Of a DNA stretch of 7,685 nucleotides, positions 1 through 5,992 are shown piece after piece (within the stretch, counting starts at the first letter, position 1; each line of letters opens with the position of its first letter). The translations under genes were made by a program, and so were the position numbers. The notes under the pieces were generated by a model that saw only the letters and a program-made list of their open reading frames with translations, had not been told where the DNA came from and did no database searches. Origin of the DNA: Candidatus Eiseniibacteriota bacterium (GTDB lineage Bacteria; Eisenbacteria; RBG-16-71-46); contig JAIOPA010000478.1 of the NCBI GenBank assembly GCA_021414165.1, forward strand, positions 1 to 7,685, written 5' to 3'.

Positions 1-339
1 GCCATCGGGCGTGCTCAACCGCGCACCGATCGGCGCATGCTTGGCGGGCTTGCTCAGCACGCGCCACGACTCCTGCCCCGCCTCGCCCGCCGGGCGCACG
101 AACAGCATCTCGATGCGGCCACCGGTCGCGCGCTGCAGGAACAGCCGCGCCGGCCGCACGCGCGTCTCGTTCACGATGAGCAGGTCGTGCGGACGCAAGA
201 AGCTCCCGATGTGCGCGAACTGCGTATCGGTGAAGCCATCGCGCGCGCGGTCCACCACCAACAAGCGCGAGGCCTCGCGCTTCTCGGCCGGGTGCTGCGC
301 GATCAACGCCTCGGGCAGCTCGTAATCCAGCAGCCGCAT
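1..339 (-). CDS. queA: QueA, S-adenosylmethionine:tRNA ribosyltransferase-isomerase (N-terminal part; runs off left edge)
   Basis: QueA transfers and isomerises the ribosyl part of S-adenosylmethionine onto 7-aminomethyl-7-deazaguanine at tRNA position 34, giving epoxyqueuosine in the cytoplasmic queuosine pathway. The visible 113 codons show the family's N-terminal pattern: an opening MRLLDYELPEALIAQHP, then RxxSRLLVVDR (about residues 21-31), the strongly conserved DLLIVNETRVRPARL (52-66), and GGRIEMLF (73-80). The frame is open to base 1, so the C-terminal two thirds lie outside the window. I chose the ATG at 339 because MRLLDYELP matches where family members usually begin. An in-frame GTG at 369 overlaps the ruvB stop (GTGA) and would add ten residues. 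Neither start has a clear Shine-Dalgarno sequence. The gene lies 26 bp or less after ruvB and probably shares its transcript. The family call is secure; the start is not. Confidence 0.93.
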   Translation of the reverse strand, partial: MRLLDYELPEALIAQHPAEKREASRLLVVDRARDGFTDTQFAHIGSFLRPHDLLIVNETRVRPARLFLQRATGGRIEMLFVRPAGEAGQESWRVLSKPAKHAPIGARLSTPDG

Positions 340-365
340 GCGTGACGCGGGGTGCTCGGCGGGGA

Positions 366-1517
366 TCACAGCGGCAGTTCGGGGTGTTCGGCCACGCCTT
401 CGGCTGCGCGGAGCCTTGCCGGCACGGGCCGTCCCAGATGCGTGTAGGCGAGCTTCGTGGCCTCGCGCCCACGCGCCGTGCGGCGGACGAAGCCCTCCTG
501 CACCAGGAACGGCTCATAGACGTCCTCGAGCGTGCCCGAGTCCTCGCCCATGACCACGCCCAGCGACTGCAGCCCGACCGGGCCGCCGTCATAGCGATCG
601 ATCAGCGCCTCGAGGAAGCGGCGGTCCATCTCGTCGAGCCCGCGCTCGTCGACCTCGAGCAGACGCAACGCCTCACGGGTCACCGGCAGCGTCACGATGC
701 CGTCGGCTTTCACCAACGCGAAATCGCGCACGCGCCGCAACAGCCGGTTCGCCACGCGCGGCGTGCCGCGCGAGCGGCGCGCGATCTCGTGCGCCGCTTC
801 GTCCACGATGCGCGTGCCCAGGATCGTGGCCGAGCGCACGACGATGCGCCGCAGGTCCTCGTGCGTGTAGAAGTCCATGCGCAACGTGACGCCGAAGCGC
901 GCGCGCATGGGCGCCGTGAGCAACCCCGCGCGGGTCGTAGCGCCGATCAATGTGAACGGATCCAACGTGAGCTTCATGCTGCGCGCACTGGTGCCGCGGT
1001 CGAGCATGATGTCGAGCGTGTAATCCTCGAGCGCGCTGTACAGGTACTCCTCGACGATCGCGGGGATCCGGTGGATCTCGTCGACGAACAGGATCCCGCG
1101 CGGGCCGAGGTTCGTGAGCAGGCCGGCCAGGTCGAGCGGTTTCTCGAGCACCGGGCCGCTCGTGTGCGTGATCTCCACGCCCATCTCGTGCGCCACGATG
1201 CTCGCCAGGGTGGTCTTGCCCAACCCGGGAGGACCATGGAACAGGATGTGATCCATCGCCTCGCCGCGCTTGGCGGCGGCCGCCAGGAAGATGCTCATCT
1301 GCTCGCGCACGAGCGGCTGGCCCACGAAGTCATCGAGGGCCGCCGGCCGCAGCCACGCTTCCTCGCGCACGTCGTCACCGAACGCGGTCGGGCCCGCGAG
1401 CCGCTTGGGGGTCTCGCGCGCGCTCCGCAGTGCCCCGATCGGGACCACGCGCGGCATGTCGGCGTCGGGGGACTTCTTCCGCTTGTCCTTCGGGCGCTCG
1501 TCGTCGTGCTTGCTCAT
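366..1517 (-). CDS. ruvB: RuvB, Holliday junction branch-migration ATPase
   Basis: RuvB is the hexameric AAA+ motor that pulls DNA through the RuvA-bound Holliday junction during recombinational repair. The 383-residue product has Walker A GPPGLGKT (95-102), Walker B LFVDEIH (143-149), sensor 1 IGATTRAG (191-198) and a sensor 2 segment GTPRVANRLLRRVRD (251-265). R179 in ARSMK is the likely arginine finger. The C-terminal winged helix carries TLEDVYEPFLVQEGF and RTARGREATKLAY (about 329-358). It is about 47 residues longer than E. coli RuvB (336). Some 33 of these form a charged, Lys/Asp/Arg-rich N-terminal extension before the usual start of the fold, and the rest are at the C-terminus. The ATG overlaps the ruvA stop (ATGA), with only a weak GGTGA upstream, so translation is probably coupled to ruvA. 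An internal ATG at residue 21 is a possible alternative start. No catalytic residue appears to be missing. Confidence 0.97.
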   Translation of the reverse strand: MSKHDDERPKDKRKKSPDADMPRVVPIGALRSARETPKRLAGPTAFGDDVREEAWLRPAALDDFVGQPLVREQMSIFLAAAAKRGEAMDHILFHGPPGLGKTTLASIVAHEMGVEITHTSGPVLEKPLDLAGLLTNLGPRGILFVDEIHRIPAIVEEYLYSALEDYTLDIMLDRGTSARSMKLTLDPFTLIGATTRAGLLTAPMRARFGVTLRMDFYTHEDLRRIVVRSATILGTRIVDEAAHEIARRSRGTPRVANRLLRRVRDFALVKADGIVTLPVTREALRLLEVDERGLDEMDRRFLEALIDRYDGGPVGLQSLGVVMGEDSGTLEDVYEPFLVQEGFVRRTARGREATKLAYTHLGRPVPARLRAAEGVAEHPELPL

Positions 1518-2194
1518 CGGTTCACCAACGTCGGACGTGAGAGTGCAGTGAGGGCGCGGCGCAGCAGGGCCTCGGCCGAGATCTCCTCGGGGCCCTCCCC
1601 GGCATCCGCCGACACCCGGCGCACCGTCTCGATCGCGAGCGGTTGCGGGTGGCCCAGCGTGACCAGCGCGGCCACGGCGTCATCGAAGCGCTGCGACTGC
1701 GCGAGCACCTTGCCGGCCGGAGCCGTTGCCGCCGCGCGACCGCGGCGCGAGCCGGACTCCGCGGCAGGTGCCGGTGCGGCCGCCATGGGCAGGAACCCGA
1801 GCTTGTCGCGCAACTCGATCACGAGCCGCTCGGCCGTCTTGCGTCCCACGCCATTGATCGCGGTGATCGCGGCCAGGTTCTCGTCGCGCACCGCGCGGGC
1901 GAACTGTGCTGGTTGTAGCCCCGACAGCACCGCCATGGCGATACGCGGGCCCACGCCGTTCACGCTGATCAAGAGATCGAACAACTGCTGCTCCTCGCGC
2001 TCGGCGAAGCCGTACAGCAGCTGCGCGTCCTCGCGCACGATGTGCCGTGCGAGCAGGCGCGCCTCGCTGCCCTCGGGCGGCAGTCCCACGAGTGTGGCCA
2101 GACTCACGTGCAGCTCGTAGCCCACCCCGCCGGCCTCGATCACGCACACCCCTTCGCGCTTCTCGAGCACGATCCCGCGCACGCTCGCGATCAT
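1514..2194 (-). CDS. ruvA: RuvA, Holliday junction-binding subunit
   Basis: RuvA forms tetramers that hold the four-way junction in an open square and load RuvB. The 226-residue product opens with the OB-fold domain I (MIASVRGIVLEK..GGVGYELHV). It includes REDAQLLYGF, whose E55 and D56 match the acidic pin residues of E. coli RuvA. Domain II has two helix-hairpin-helix motifs, SVNGVGP (77-83) and INGVGRK (113-119), the latter followed by TAERLVIELRDK. Domain III, which contacts RuvB, spans about 168-220 (AVAALVTLGH..ALLRRALTAL). The flexible linker, about 137-166, is rich in Ala, Pro and Arg and accounts for most of the extra length over the E. coli protein (about 203). A GAGGTG four bases before the ATG is a good Shine-Dalgarno site. 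The ATG overlaps the ruvC stop, and the gene's own stop overlaps the ruvB start. Confidence 0.97.
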   Translation of the reverse strand: MIASVRGIVLEKREGVCVIEAGGVGYELHVSLATLVGLPPEGSEARLLARHIVREDAQLLYGFAEREEQQLFDLLISVNGVGPRIAMAVLSGLQPAQFARAVRDENLAAITAINGVGRKTAERLVIELRDKLGFLPMAAAPAPAAESGSRRGRAAATAPAGKVLAQSQRFDDAVAALVTLGHPQPLAIETVRRVSADAGEGPEEISAEALLRRALTALSRPTLVNR

Positions 2195-2733
2195 CGCGCA
2201 CCTCGTGCGGTGGCGAGCAGCGCCTGCAGGCGCTCGCCCGCGGGCGTCTTGCGGCGCGGCGCGTCGTAGCGTGCCTTGTGCAGGTGACAGAGCGCACCCG
2301 CCAGCGCGTCGGCGGCATCGGCCTGCGGCACGCGATCGAGCATGAGCTGCGTGCGCACCATGCTCGCCACGCGCTCCTTGGGTGCATCGCCACGGCCGGT
2401 GACCGCCAGCTTGATCGCGCGCGGCGCGTACTCGGCGATGGGCAGCCCCCGGCGCACCGCGGCCACCAGCAGCGCGCCCCGGATGTGCCCGAGCACCAGG
2501 GTCGAACGCGCGAAGGAATGATGGAACGCCGATTCGACCACGACCTGCGTGGGCACATAGCGCGCGATCACGTCATCGATCTCACACACGATCGAGTGCA
2601 GACGCTCCGCCAACGGCAGGCGCGCCGACGGTGCCGCATGGCCGCAGGCCACGTAGTGCACGTCACGCCCCGAGCGTTCCACGACGCCCCAGCCGGTCCG
2701 GCGGCTGCCCGGGTCGAGTCCCAACACACGCAT
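2191..2733 (-). CDS. ruvC: RuvC, Holliday junction resolvase
   Basis: RuvC is the dimeric, metal-dependent endonuclease that nicks two opposing strands of a Holliday junction held by RuvAB. The 180-residue product begins MRVLGLDPGSRRTGWGVV, the family signature, with D7 as the first catalytic acid. The others fit E67 (in VVVESAF) and D139 and D142 (in PQADAADALAGAL), matching the E. coli set D7, E66, D138, D141. Length is normal (E. coli 173). The frame stays open upstream to an ATG at 2901, but that 56-residue extension has no family resemblance. The ATG at 2733 has GGAG six bases upstream and was chosen. It is the first gene of the ruvC-ruvA-ruvB set and its stop overlaps the ruvA start (ATGA). 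No yebC-like gene lies upstream, although that is a common neighbour elsewhere; an EF-G-like gene does instead. Confidence 0.96.
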   Translation of the reverse strand: MRVLGLDPGSRRTGWGVVERSGRDVHYVACGHAAPSARLPLAERLHSIVCEIDDVIARYVPTQVVVESAFHHSFARSTLVLGHIRGALLVAAVRRGLPIAEYAPRAIKLAVTGRGDAPKERVASMVRTQLMLDRVPQADAADALAGALCHLHKARYDAPRRKTPAGERLQALLATARGAR

Positions 2734-2735
2734 AT

Positions 2736-2773
2736 CCCACTCCGTGGGGAGATGATGGCGAGCCATCGCCATC
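2736..2773 (-). promoter_or_regulatory. Two hairpins in the ruvC leader, one holding the ribosome-binding site
   Basis: Directly upstream of the ruvC ATG the transcript can form a 5-bp stem with a 3-base loop (CCCAC-GGA-GTGGG, 2748-2736). The loop and first stem base contain the GGAG Shine-Dalgarno sequence (2743-2740). Five bases further upstream is a perfect 8-bp stem with a 4-base loop, GATGGCGA and TCGCCATC (2773-2754 on the transcript). The complementarity is read directly from the sequence. A role in limiting ruvC translation is inference, and short stems are common by chance in GC-rich DNA. Confidence 0.35.
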
Positions 2774-2798
2774 GAGTCGGTACGACGACCGGCGTGGC

Positions 2799-2824
2799 GG
2801 CGATCGGCGAAGTAGGCGATCGGC
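2799..2824. repeat. 10-bp direct repeat upstream of ruvC
   Basis: GGCGATCGGC occurs at 2799-2808 and again at 2815-2824, so the starts are 16 bp apart. It lies in the spacer between ruvC and the EF-G-like gene, where a ruvC promoter or operator would be expected. I see no convincing sigma-70 promoter and no LexA box of the E. coli or Bacillus type in this spacer. The repeat could be an operator or a chance GC-rich duplication. Confidence 0.3.
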
Positions 2825-2888
2825 TCCGCGGCGGACGCTGTGGCGACACCGGCTGGCCCCGGGGGCGTGCGGGCGCCACGTGAGCACT

Positions 2889-2920
2889 GCGGGCCCCGCA
2901 CCCGAGGGTGCGAGGCCCGC
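2889..2920 (-). terminator. Strong hairpin between the EF-G-like gene and ruvC
   Basis: A 32-base hairpin: a 7-bp outer stem (GCGGGCC with GGCCCGC), one C/A mismatch, then five to six more pairs (CGCACC with GGTGCG) around a CGAG loop. It lies about 50 bases beyond the stop of the EF-G-like gene, where a terminator would sit. No T-run follows on either strand, so it may be a weak or factor-assisted terminator, or a transcript-stabilising structure. If transcription reads through, it would be in the ruvC leader. Confidence 0.5.
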
Positions 2921-2940
2921 CTACTCTACACGCTCCGCCG

Positions 2941-2957
2941 CCCGGATTCACTCCGGG
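2941..2957 (-). terminator. Small hairpin just after the EF-G-like stop codon
   Basis: CCCGGA and TCCGGG pair in a perfect 6-bp stem with a 5-base loop, 13 bases downstream of the EF-G-like stop. There is no T-run. With the larger hairpin at 2889-2920 it forms a tandem structured end for that transcript. Termination is inferred from position and pairing only. Confidence 0.3.
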
Positions 2958-2970
2958 ACAGCGGCCCTGC

Positions 2971-5082
2971 TCACCCGTGATGCGCCGCCGCGTGCGCCGC
3001 CTCGCGTTCGGCCTTCGCCGCCGCGATCACCTTGTCGGCCAGTTCGCGCGGGACCTCTTCGTAATGCGAGATCTTCGAGCGGTACTGGCCCCGGCCCTGC
3101 GTGAGTGCGCGCAGGTGCGTGGCGTACTTGTAGGTCTCCGCCATGGGCACCTTGGCCTTGATCACCTGCTCGTGGCCCTCGGCCTCGGTCCCCTGGATCT
3201 TGCCGCGCTTGCTCGACAGATCGCCCATCACGTCGCCCAGGAACTCCTCGGGCACCCGGATCTCGAGATCGGCGAACGGCTCCAGCAGCACGGGGTGAGC
3301 CTTCAGGATCGTCTCGTGGAAGCAGCTCTCGGCCGCGATCTTGAACGCCATCTCCGAGCTGTCGACATCGTGGTACTTGCCGAAGAACACGCTCGTCTGT
3401 ACGTCCACCACCGGGTAGCCCGCGAGCGGACCTCTCTCCATGCCCGCGTGCACGCCCTTCTCGACCGCCGGGATGTACTGGCCCGGGATCACGCCGCCCT
3501 TCACTTCATCCAGGAACTCGAATCCGCCACCACGCGGCAGCGGGGCCACGCGAAGATGCACCTCGCCGAACTGACCTCGCCCGCCGCTCTGCTTCTTGTG
3601 GCGATAGTCACCCTCGGCCTTGCCCTTGATGGTCTCGCGGTAGGGCACGCGCGGACGCGACAGCAGCACGTCCACGTTGAAGCGCTTCTTCATGCGCTCC
3701 ACCAGGATCTCGAGGTGCAGGTCGCCCATGCCCGAGACCAGCGTCTCCTTGGTCGACTCGTCGACGTGCTTGGAGAGCGTGGGATCCTCTTCATGCAGGC
3801 GCATGAGACCCACCGCCATCTTCTCCTCGTCGCCCTTGTTCTTGGCGCGGATGCACTCGGCCGCCACGGGCAGCGGGAAGTCCGGCGGCGACAGCTTCAC
3901 CAGGCGCGACTTGTCGGCCAGCGTGTCGCCCGTGTGCGTCTCGCGCAGCTTCACGGCCGCCACGATGTCGCCGGCCGCCGCGCCCTTGCAGTCCGAGCGA
4001 TCGCGCCCGCACAGGTGGTAGAGCGTGCCCAGCTTCTCGTTGCGCCCGCGCGTGGTGTTCACCAGCTCGTGCCCCGGCTCCACGTGCCCGGACCACAGCC
4101 GGATAAGCGAAAGCTCGCCAAGGTGAGCCTCGGCGAGCGTCTTGAACACCGTCGCGGCCACGGGGCCCGTGGTCTCCGGTGCGATGTCCACTTCTACGCT
4201 GCCGTTCATGCCCTCGGCCTTCTGGTGGTGCACGTCGAACGGCCCGGGCAGCACATCGATGATCTCGTCCAGGACTTCCTTCACGCCCAGGTTGAGTGCG
4301 GCCGCACAGCAGAACACCGGTGCCAGGTCGCACGCCACGACGCGTTCGCAGAGCCCCTTGCGGATCTCGGCCACCGTGAGGTCGCCGGTCGACAGGAACT
4401 TCTCCATCAACTGCTCGTCGCCGGTGGCGGCTTCCTCGAGCAGCGTGGCGCGCGCTTGCGCGGCTTCTTCCTTCAGGACGCCTGGGATCGGCACTTCCTG
4501 GCTCTTCTCTTCGGTTCCCCTGCCCGTGAACGTGAACGCCTTGTTCTCGATCAGGTCGATCACGCCATGGAAGCCGTCGGCCTGGCCGATGGGCAACTGC
4601 ACGGGCACGGCGTTCAGGCCGAGCTTGTCGTGGCACGAGCGCACCGCGCCCATGAAGTCCGCGTGCTCCTTGTCCATCATGTTGACCACGATGAGCAGCG
4701 GCGACTTCTCCTGCTTCAGCACGCCCCACACGACCTCGGTGCCGACCTCGACGCCCGCGGTGGCTCGCAACATGAGCACGGCGGCATCGGCGACGCGCAA
4801 GGCGCTGTAGACATCACCCACGAAATCGGAGTAGCCGGGTGTGTCGAGCAGATTGATCTTGTGGCCTTGGTACTCGAACTGCGCGAGTCCCAGGTCGATC
4901 GTCATCTGACGCGCGATCTCCTCGGGACTGTGATCCAACATCGTGCTGCCATCTGCAACTCGACCGATGCGGCTGGTCGCCTTCGCCTGGTACAACATGG
5001 CTTCAGCGAGCGAGGTTTTCCCGACGCCATGGTGTGCGACCAAGGCGACGTTGCGGATGTTGCCGGTGACGAACTCCTTCAC
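2971..5082 (-). CDS. fusA: Elongation factor G-like translational GTPase (EF-G2 type)
   Basis: The product is a full-length, five-domain EF-G relative of 703 residues, expected to act on the ribosome as a GTPase. Visible parts are: P-loop AHHGVGKT (16-23); switch I RQMTI (58-62), where RGITI is usual, with the conserved Thr61; DTPGY (80-84), where canonical EF-G has DTPGH; NMMD (134-137) in place of NKxD; domain III GMGDLHLEIL (451-460); domain IV SGGRGQFGEV (499-508) and tip loop YHDVDSSE (570-577, with the conserved His571); and domain V ending TQGRGQYRSKISHYEEVP. DTPGY and YKYAT in place of FGYAT resemble the EF-G2 group, such as the second EF-G of Thermus, rather than the main fusA of the str operon. 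No rpsL, rpsG or tuf genes lie next to it. I start it at GTG 5082 because GGAGG sits six bases upstream and the encoded VKEFVTGNIRNVALV fits the family; the frame stays open to 5199. Its role as a paralogue is inferred. Confidence 0.9.
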   Translation of the reverse strand: MKEFVTGNIRNVALVAHHGVGKTSLAEAMLYQAKATSRIGRVADGSTMLDHSPEEIARQMTIDLGLAQFEYQGHKINLLDTPGYSDFVGDVYSALRVADAAVLMLRATAGVEVGTEVVWGVLKQEKSPLLIVVNMMDKEHADFMGAVRSCHDKLGLNAVPVQLPIGQADGFHGVIDLIENKAFTFTGRGTEEKSQEVPIPGVLKEEAAQARATLLEEAATGDEQLMEKFLSTGDLTVAEIRKGLCERVVACDLAPVFCCAAALNLGVKEVLDEIIDVLPGPFDVHHQKAEGMNGSVEVDIAPETTGPVAATVFKTLAEAHLGELSLIRLWSGHVEPGHELVNTTRGRNEKLGTLYHLCGRDRSDCKGAAAGDIVAAVKLRETHTGDTLADKSRLVKLSPPDFPLPVAAECIRAKNKGDEEKMAVGLMRLHEEDPTLSKHVDESTKETLVSGMGDLHLEILVERMKKRFNVDVLLSRPRVPYRETIKGKAEGDYRHKKQSGGRGQFGEVHLRVAPLPRGGGFEFLDEVKGGVIPGQYIPAVEKGVHAGMERGPLAGYPVVDVQTSVFFGKYHDVDSSEMAFKIAAESCFHETILKAHPVLLEPFADLEIRVPEEFLGDVMGDLSSKRGKIQGTEAEGHEQVIKAKVPMAETYKYATHLRALTQGRGQYRSKISHYEEVPRELADKVIAAAKAEREAAHAAAHHG

Positions 5083-5088
5083 GCTGCA

Positions 5089-5093
5089 CCTCC
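5089..5093 (-). promoter_or_regulatory. Ribosome-binding site that fixes the GTG start of the EF-G-like gene
   Basis: The transcript reads GGGAGGTGCAGC directly before GTG. GGAGG lies six bases from the start codon, which is ideal spacing. None of the in-frame upstream starts has such a site, so the GTG at 5082 is preferred over the ATG at 5199. Confidence 0.8.
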
Positions 5094-5176
5094 CGAGTGG
5101 GACTTCGGTGTTGGGTGCCTGCGTCGGGTCGTGGTCCGGGACACGCGGCCCGGCGTTGTTCCTGTAACCGTGTTCG

Positions 5177-5206
5177 AGCATGAACCCCGCGAAGAGCACG
5201 GGTCAA
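5177..5206 (-). promoter_or_regulatory. Weak candidate promoter for the EF-G-like gene
   Basis: On the minus strand TTGACC (5206-5201, five of six to the -35 consensus) is followed after 18 bases by CATGCT (5182-5177, three of six to TATAAT). It lies roughly 90 bases before the GTG start. The -10 is poor, so this is only the best candidate I can see. Confidence 0.2.
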
Positions 5207-5250
5207 GAGGTGCGGTGGCGTGACAGGTGATGCGCGGGCGCCACGGTCGC

Positions 5251-5266
5251 GGCCCGCCGGCGGGCC
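5251..5266. repeat. Perfect 16-bp palindrome
   Basis: GGCCCGCC followed directly by GGCGGGCC is self-complementary with no spacer, in the divergent promoter region. It could be an operator for a dimeric regulator or an accident of GC richness. There is no second copy in the window. Confidence 0.4.
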
Positions 5267-5276
5267 CCGGAAGTGC

Positions 5277-5294
5277 GTCTGGACCGCTCCAGAC
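5277..5294. repeat. 7-bp inverted repeat with 4-base loop
   Basis: GTCTGGA and TCCAGAC flank CCGC in a perfect inverted repeat, 10 bp from the palindrome at 5251-5266. No clear T-run follows on either strand. It may be an operator half-site pair or a transcript hairpin; function unknown. Confidence 0.4.
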
Positions 5295-5433
5295 AAGGGT
5301 TTGCGCGTTCCGGCACGGCCGATGCAATAGACCATGGCAACGCCACACCGCACGCCGGATGGTCCCAATGGACTTGTCCGGGGAGGGTCAAGCGGCACGC
5401 GCACCGGAGCCGCACGCCAACGCGATCGCTCGT

Positions 5434-5462
5434 TTGACCACAGGCTCGCTCGACTCTACTTT
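5434..5462 (+). promoter_or_regulatory. Candidate sigma-70 promoter for the cytochrome c gene
   Basis: TTGACC (5434-5439, five of six to TTGACA) and TACTTT (5457-5462, three of six to TATAAT) are separated by exactly 17 bases. Transcription would start near 5469 and leave a leader of about 68 bases before the ATG. Spacing and position fit; the -10 is weak. Confidence 0.4.
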
Positions 5463-5536
5463 CGGTCCGCCACTTGCGCCCGGGCCGCATCACCCAGACG
5501 GCGCACTAGACCACCCGTACCAAGGAGCAACCTCCG

Positions 5537-5920
5537 ATGTCGTTCCGCCAGAGCTTCCGCGCGACCCCGATCGCGCTGACCCTCGTCGCCGTGATCACGG
5601 CTGCGTTCGCTGTGTCCGCCTTCGCTGGCCCCACCACGGGCAAGGCCGAGGCCGGCGCGGCCATCTACAAGACCAAGTGCGTCGCCTGCCACAAGGCCGA
5701 CGGTACGGGCGGCTTCAAGGTCGCGGGGCTCCCGACGGCCAACTGGACGCTCAAGAAGACGTGGGATGCCACGCGCACGGACGATTACCTGCGCGACTGC
5801 ATCACGAACGGCAAGATCAAGGACGGCATGGTCGCGTGGGGCAAGACCAAGCAGCTCACGCCCGCGCAGATCGAGGACCTGGTCGCCTACATCAAGACGT
5901 ACAAGGCCAAGGCCAAGTAA
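5537..5920 (+). CDS. Small periplasmic class I cytochrome c
   Basis: A 127-residue secreted mono-haem cytochrome c, likely a soluble periplasmic electron carrier; partners are not shown by the context. Residues 1-30 form a Sec signal peptide: a basic start (R4, R8), hydrophobic core ALTLVAVITAAFAV, and AFA before a probable cut at about residue 30. CVACH (48-52) is the haem-binding CXXCH motif. Met98 in GMVAWG is the probable distal haem ligand, as in the common GMPAWG motif. The C-terminal helix LTPAQIEDLVAYIKTYK is typical. The mature protein is about 97 residues and Lys-rich, with an extra Cys at 88. AAGGAG (5522-5527) lies nine bases before the ATG. A promoter-like sequence upstream and a strong terminator downstream suggest a single-gene unit. 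I cannot assign a specific cytochrome name. Confidence 0.93.
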   Translation: MSFRQSFRATPIALTLVAVITAAFAVSAFAGPTTGKAEAGAAIYKTKCVACHKADGTGGFKVAGLPTANWTLKKTWDATRTDDYLRDCITNGKIKDGMVAWGKTKQLTPAQIEDLVAYIKTYKAKAK

Positions 5921-5941
5921 GCCGCTCGCCTCTCGAAACGC

Positions 5942-5975
5942 CGAAGGGCCCACTCCTCGCGGAGTGGGCCCTTCG
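5942..5975. terminator. Bidirectional terminator hairpin between cytochrome c and sppA
   Basis: A perfect 15-bp stem (CGAAGGGCCCACTCC with its complement) closes a TCGC loop. It starts 21 bases after the cytochrome stop on the plus strand and lies 17 bases past the sppA stop on the minus strand, so it can serve both convergent genes. The T-rich part is short on both sides: TGTTA on plus, and GCGTTTC on the minus-strand transcript. Confidence 0.85.
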
Positions 5976-5992
5976 TGTTACCCGGGAATCGC

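Larger units (their letters stand above)
5083..5536. other. Divergent intergenic region between the EF-G-like gene and the cytochrome c gene
   Basis: This 454-bp stretch separates two divergent genes. Frames across it are open in places, but the translations are Arg/Pro/Ala-rich with no recognisable fold, so I see no gene here. It holds two dyads (5251-5266 and 5277-5294) and three copies of the hexamer TTGACC: minus strand at 5206-5201 and 5391-5386, plus strand at 5434-5439. One or two of these may be -35 elements. I see no tRNA or known riboswitch. Confidence 0.6.

Noticed and set aside
342..2120. A 592-codon open frame on the plus strand across ruvB and ruvA
   Set aside because: Antisense shadow of two certain genes; the product is Arg/Ala/His-rich with no recognisable motif.
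2734..2901. A 56-residue N-terminal extension of RuvC from an ATG at 2901
   Set aside because: The start of this frame lies inside the terminator-like hairpin and the extra residues do not resemble RuvC. The ATG at 2733 has a good ribosome-binding site and the exact family N-terminus.
5083..5199. A 39-residue N-terminal extension of the EF-G-like protein from an ATG at 5199
   Set aside because: The GTG at 5082 has GGAGG at ideal spacing and matches where EF-G proteins begin.
2908..5223. A 771-codon open frame on the plus strand, antisense to the whole EF-G-like gene
   Set aside because: Its translation is rich in His, Arg and Leu with no domain. It is the usual open antisense frame produced by strong G/C third-position bias.
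5203..5493. A 96-codon minus-strand frame in the intergenic region
   Set aside because: Composition is typical of a chance GC-rich frame (Arg-rich, scattered Cys/Trp), with no motif and no clear ribosome-binding site.
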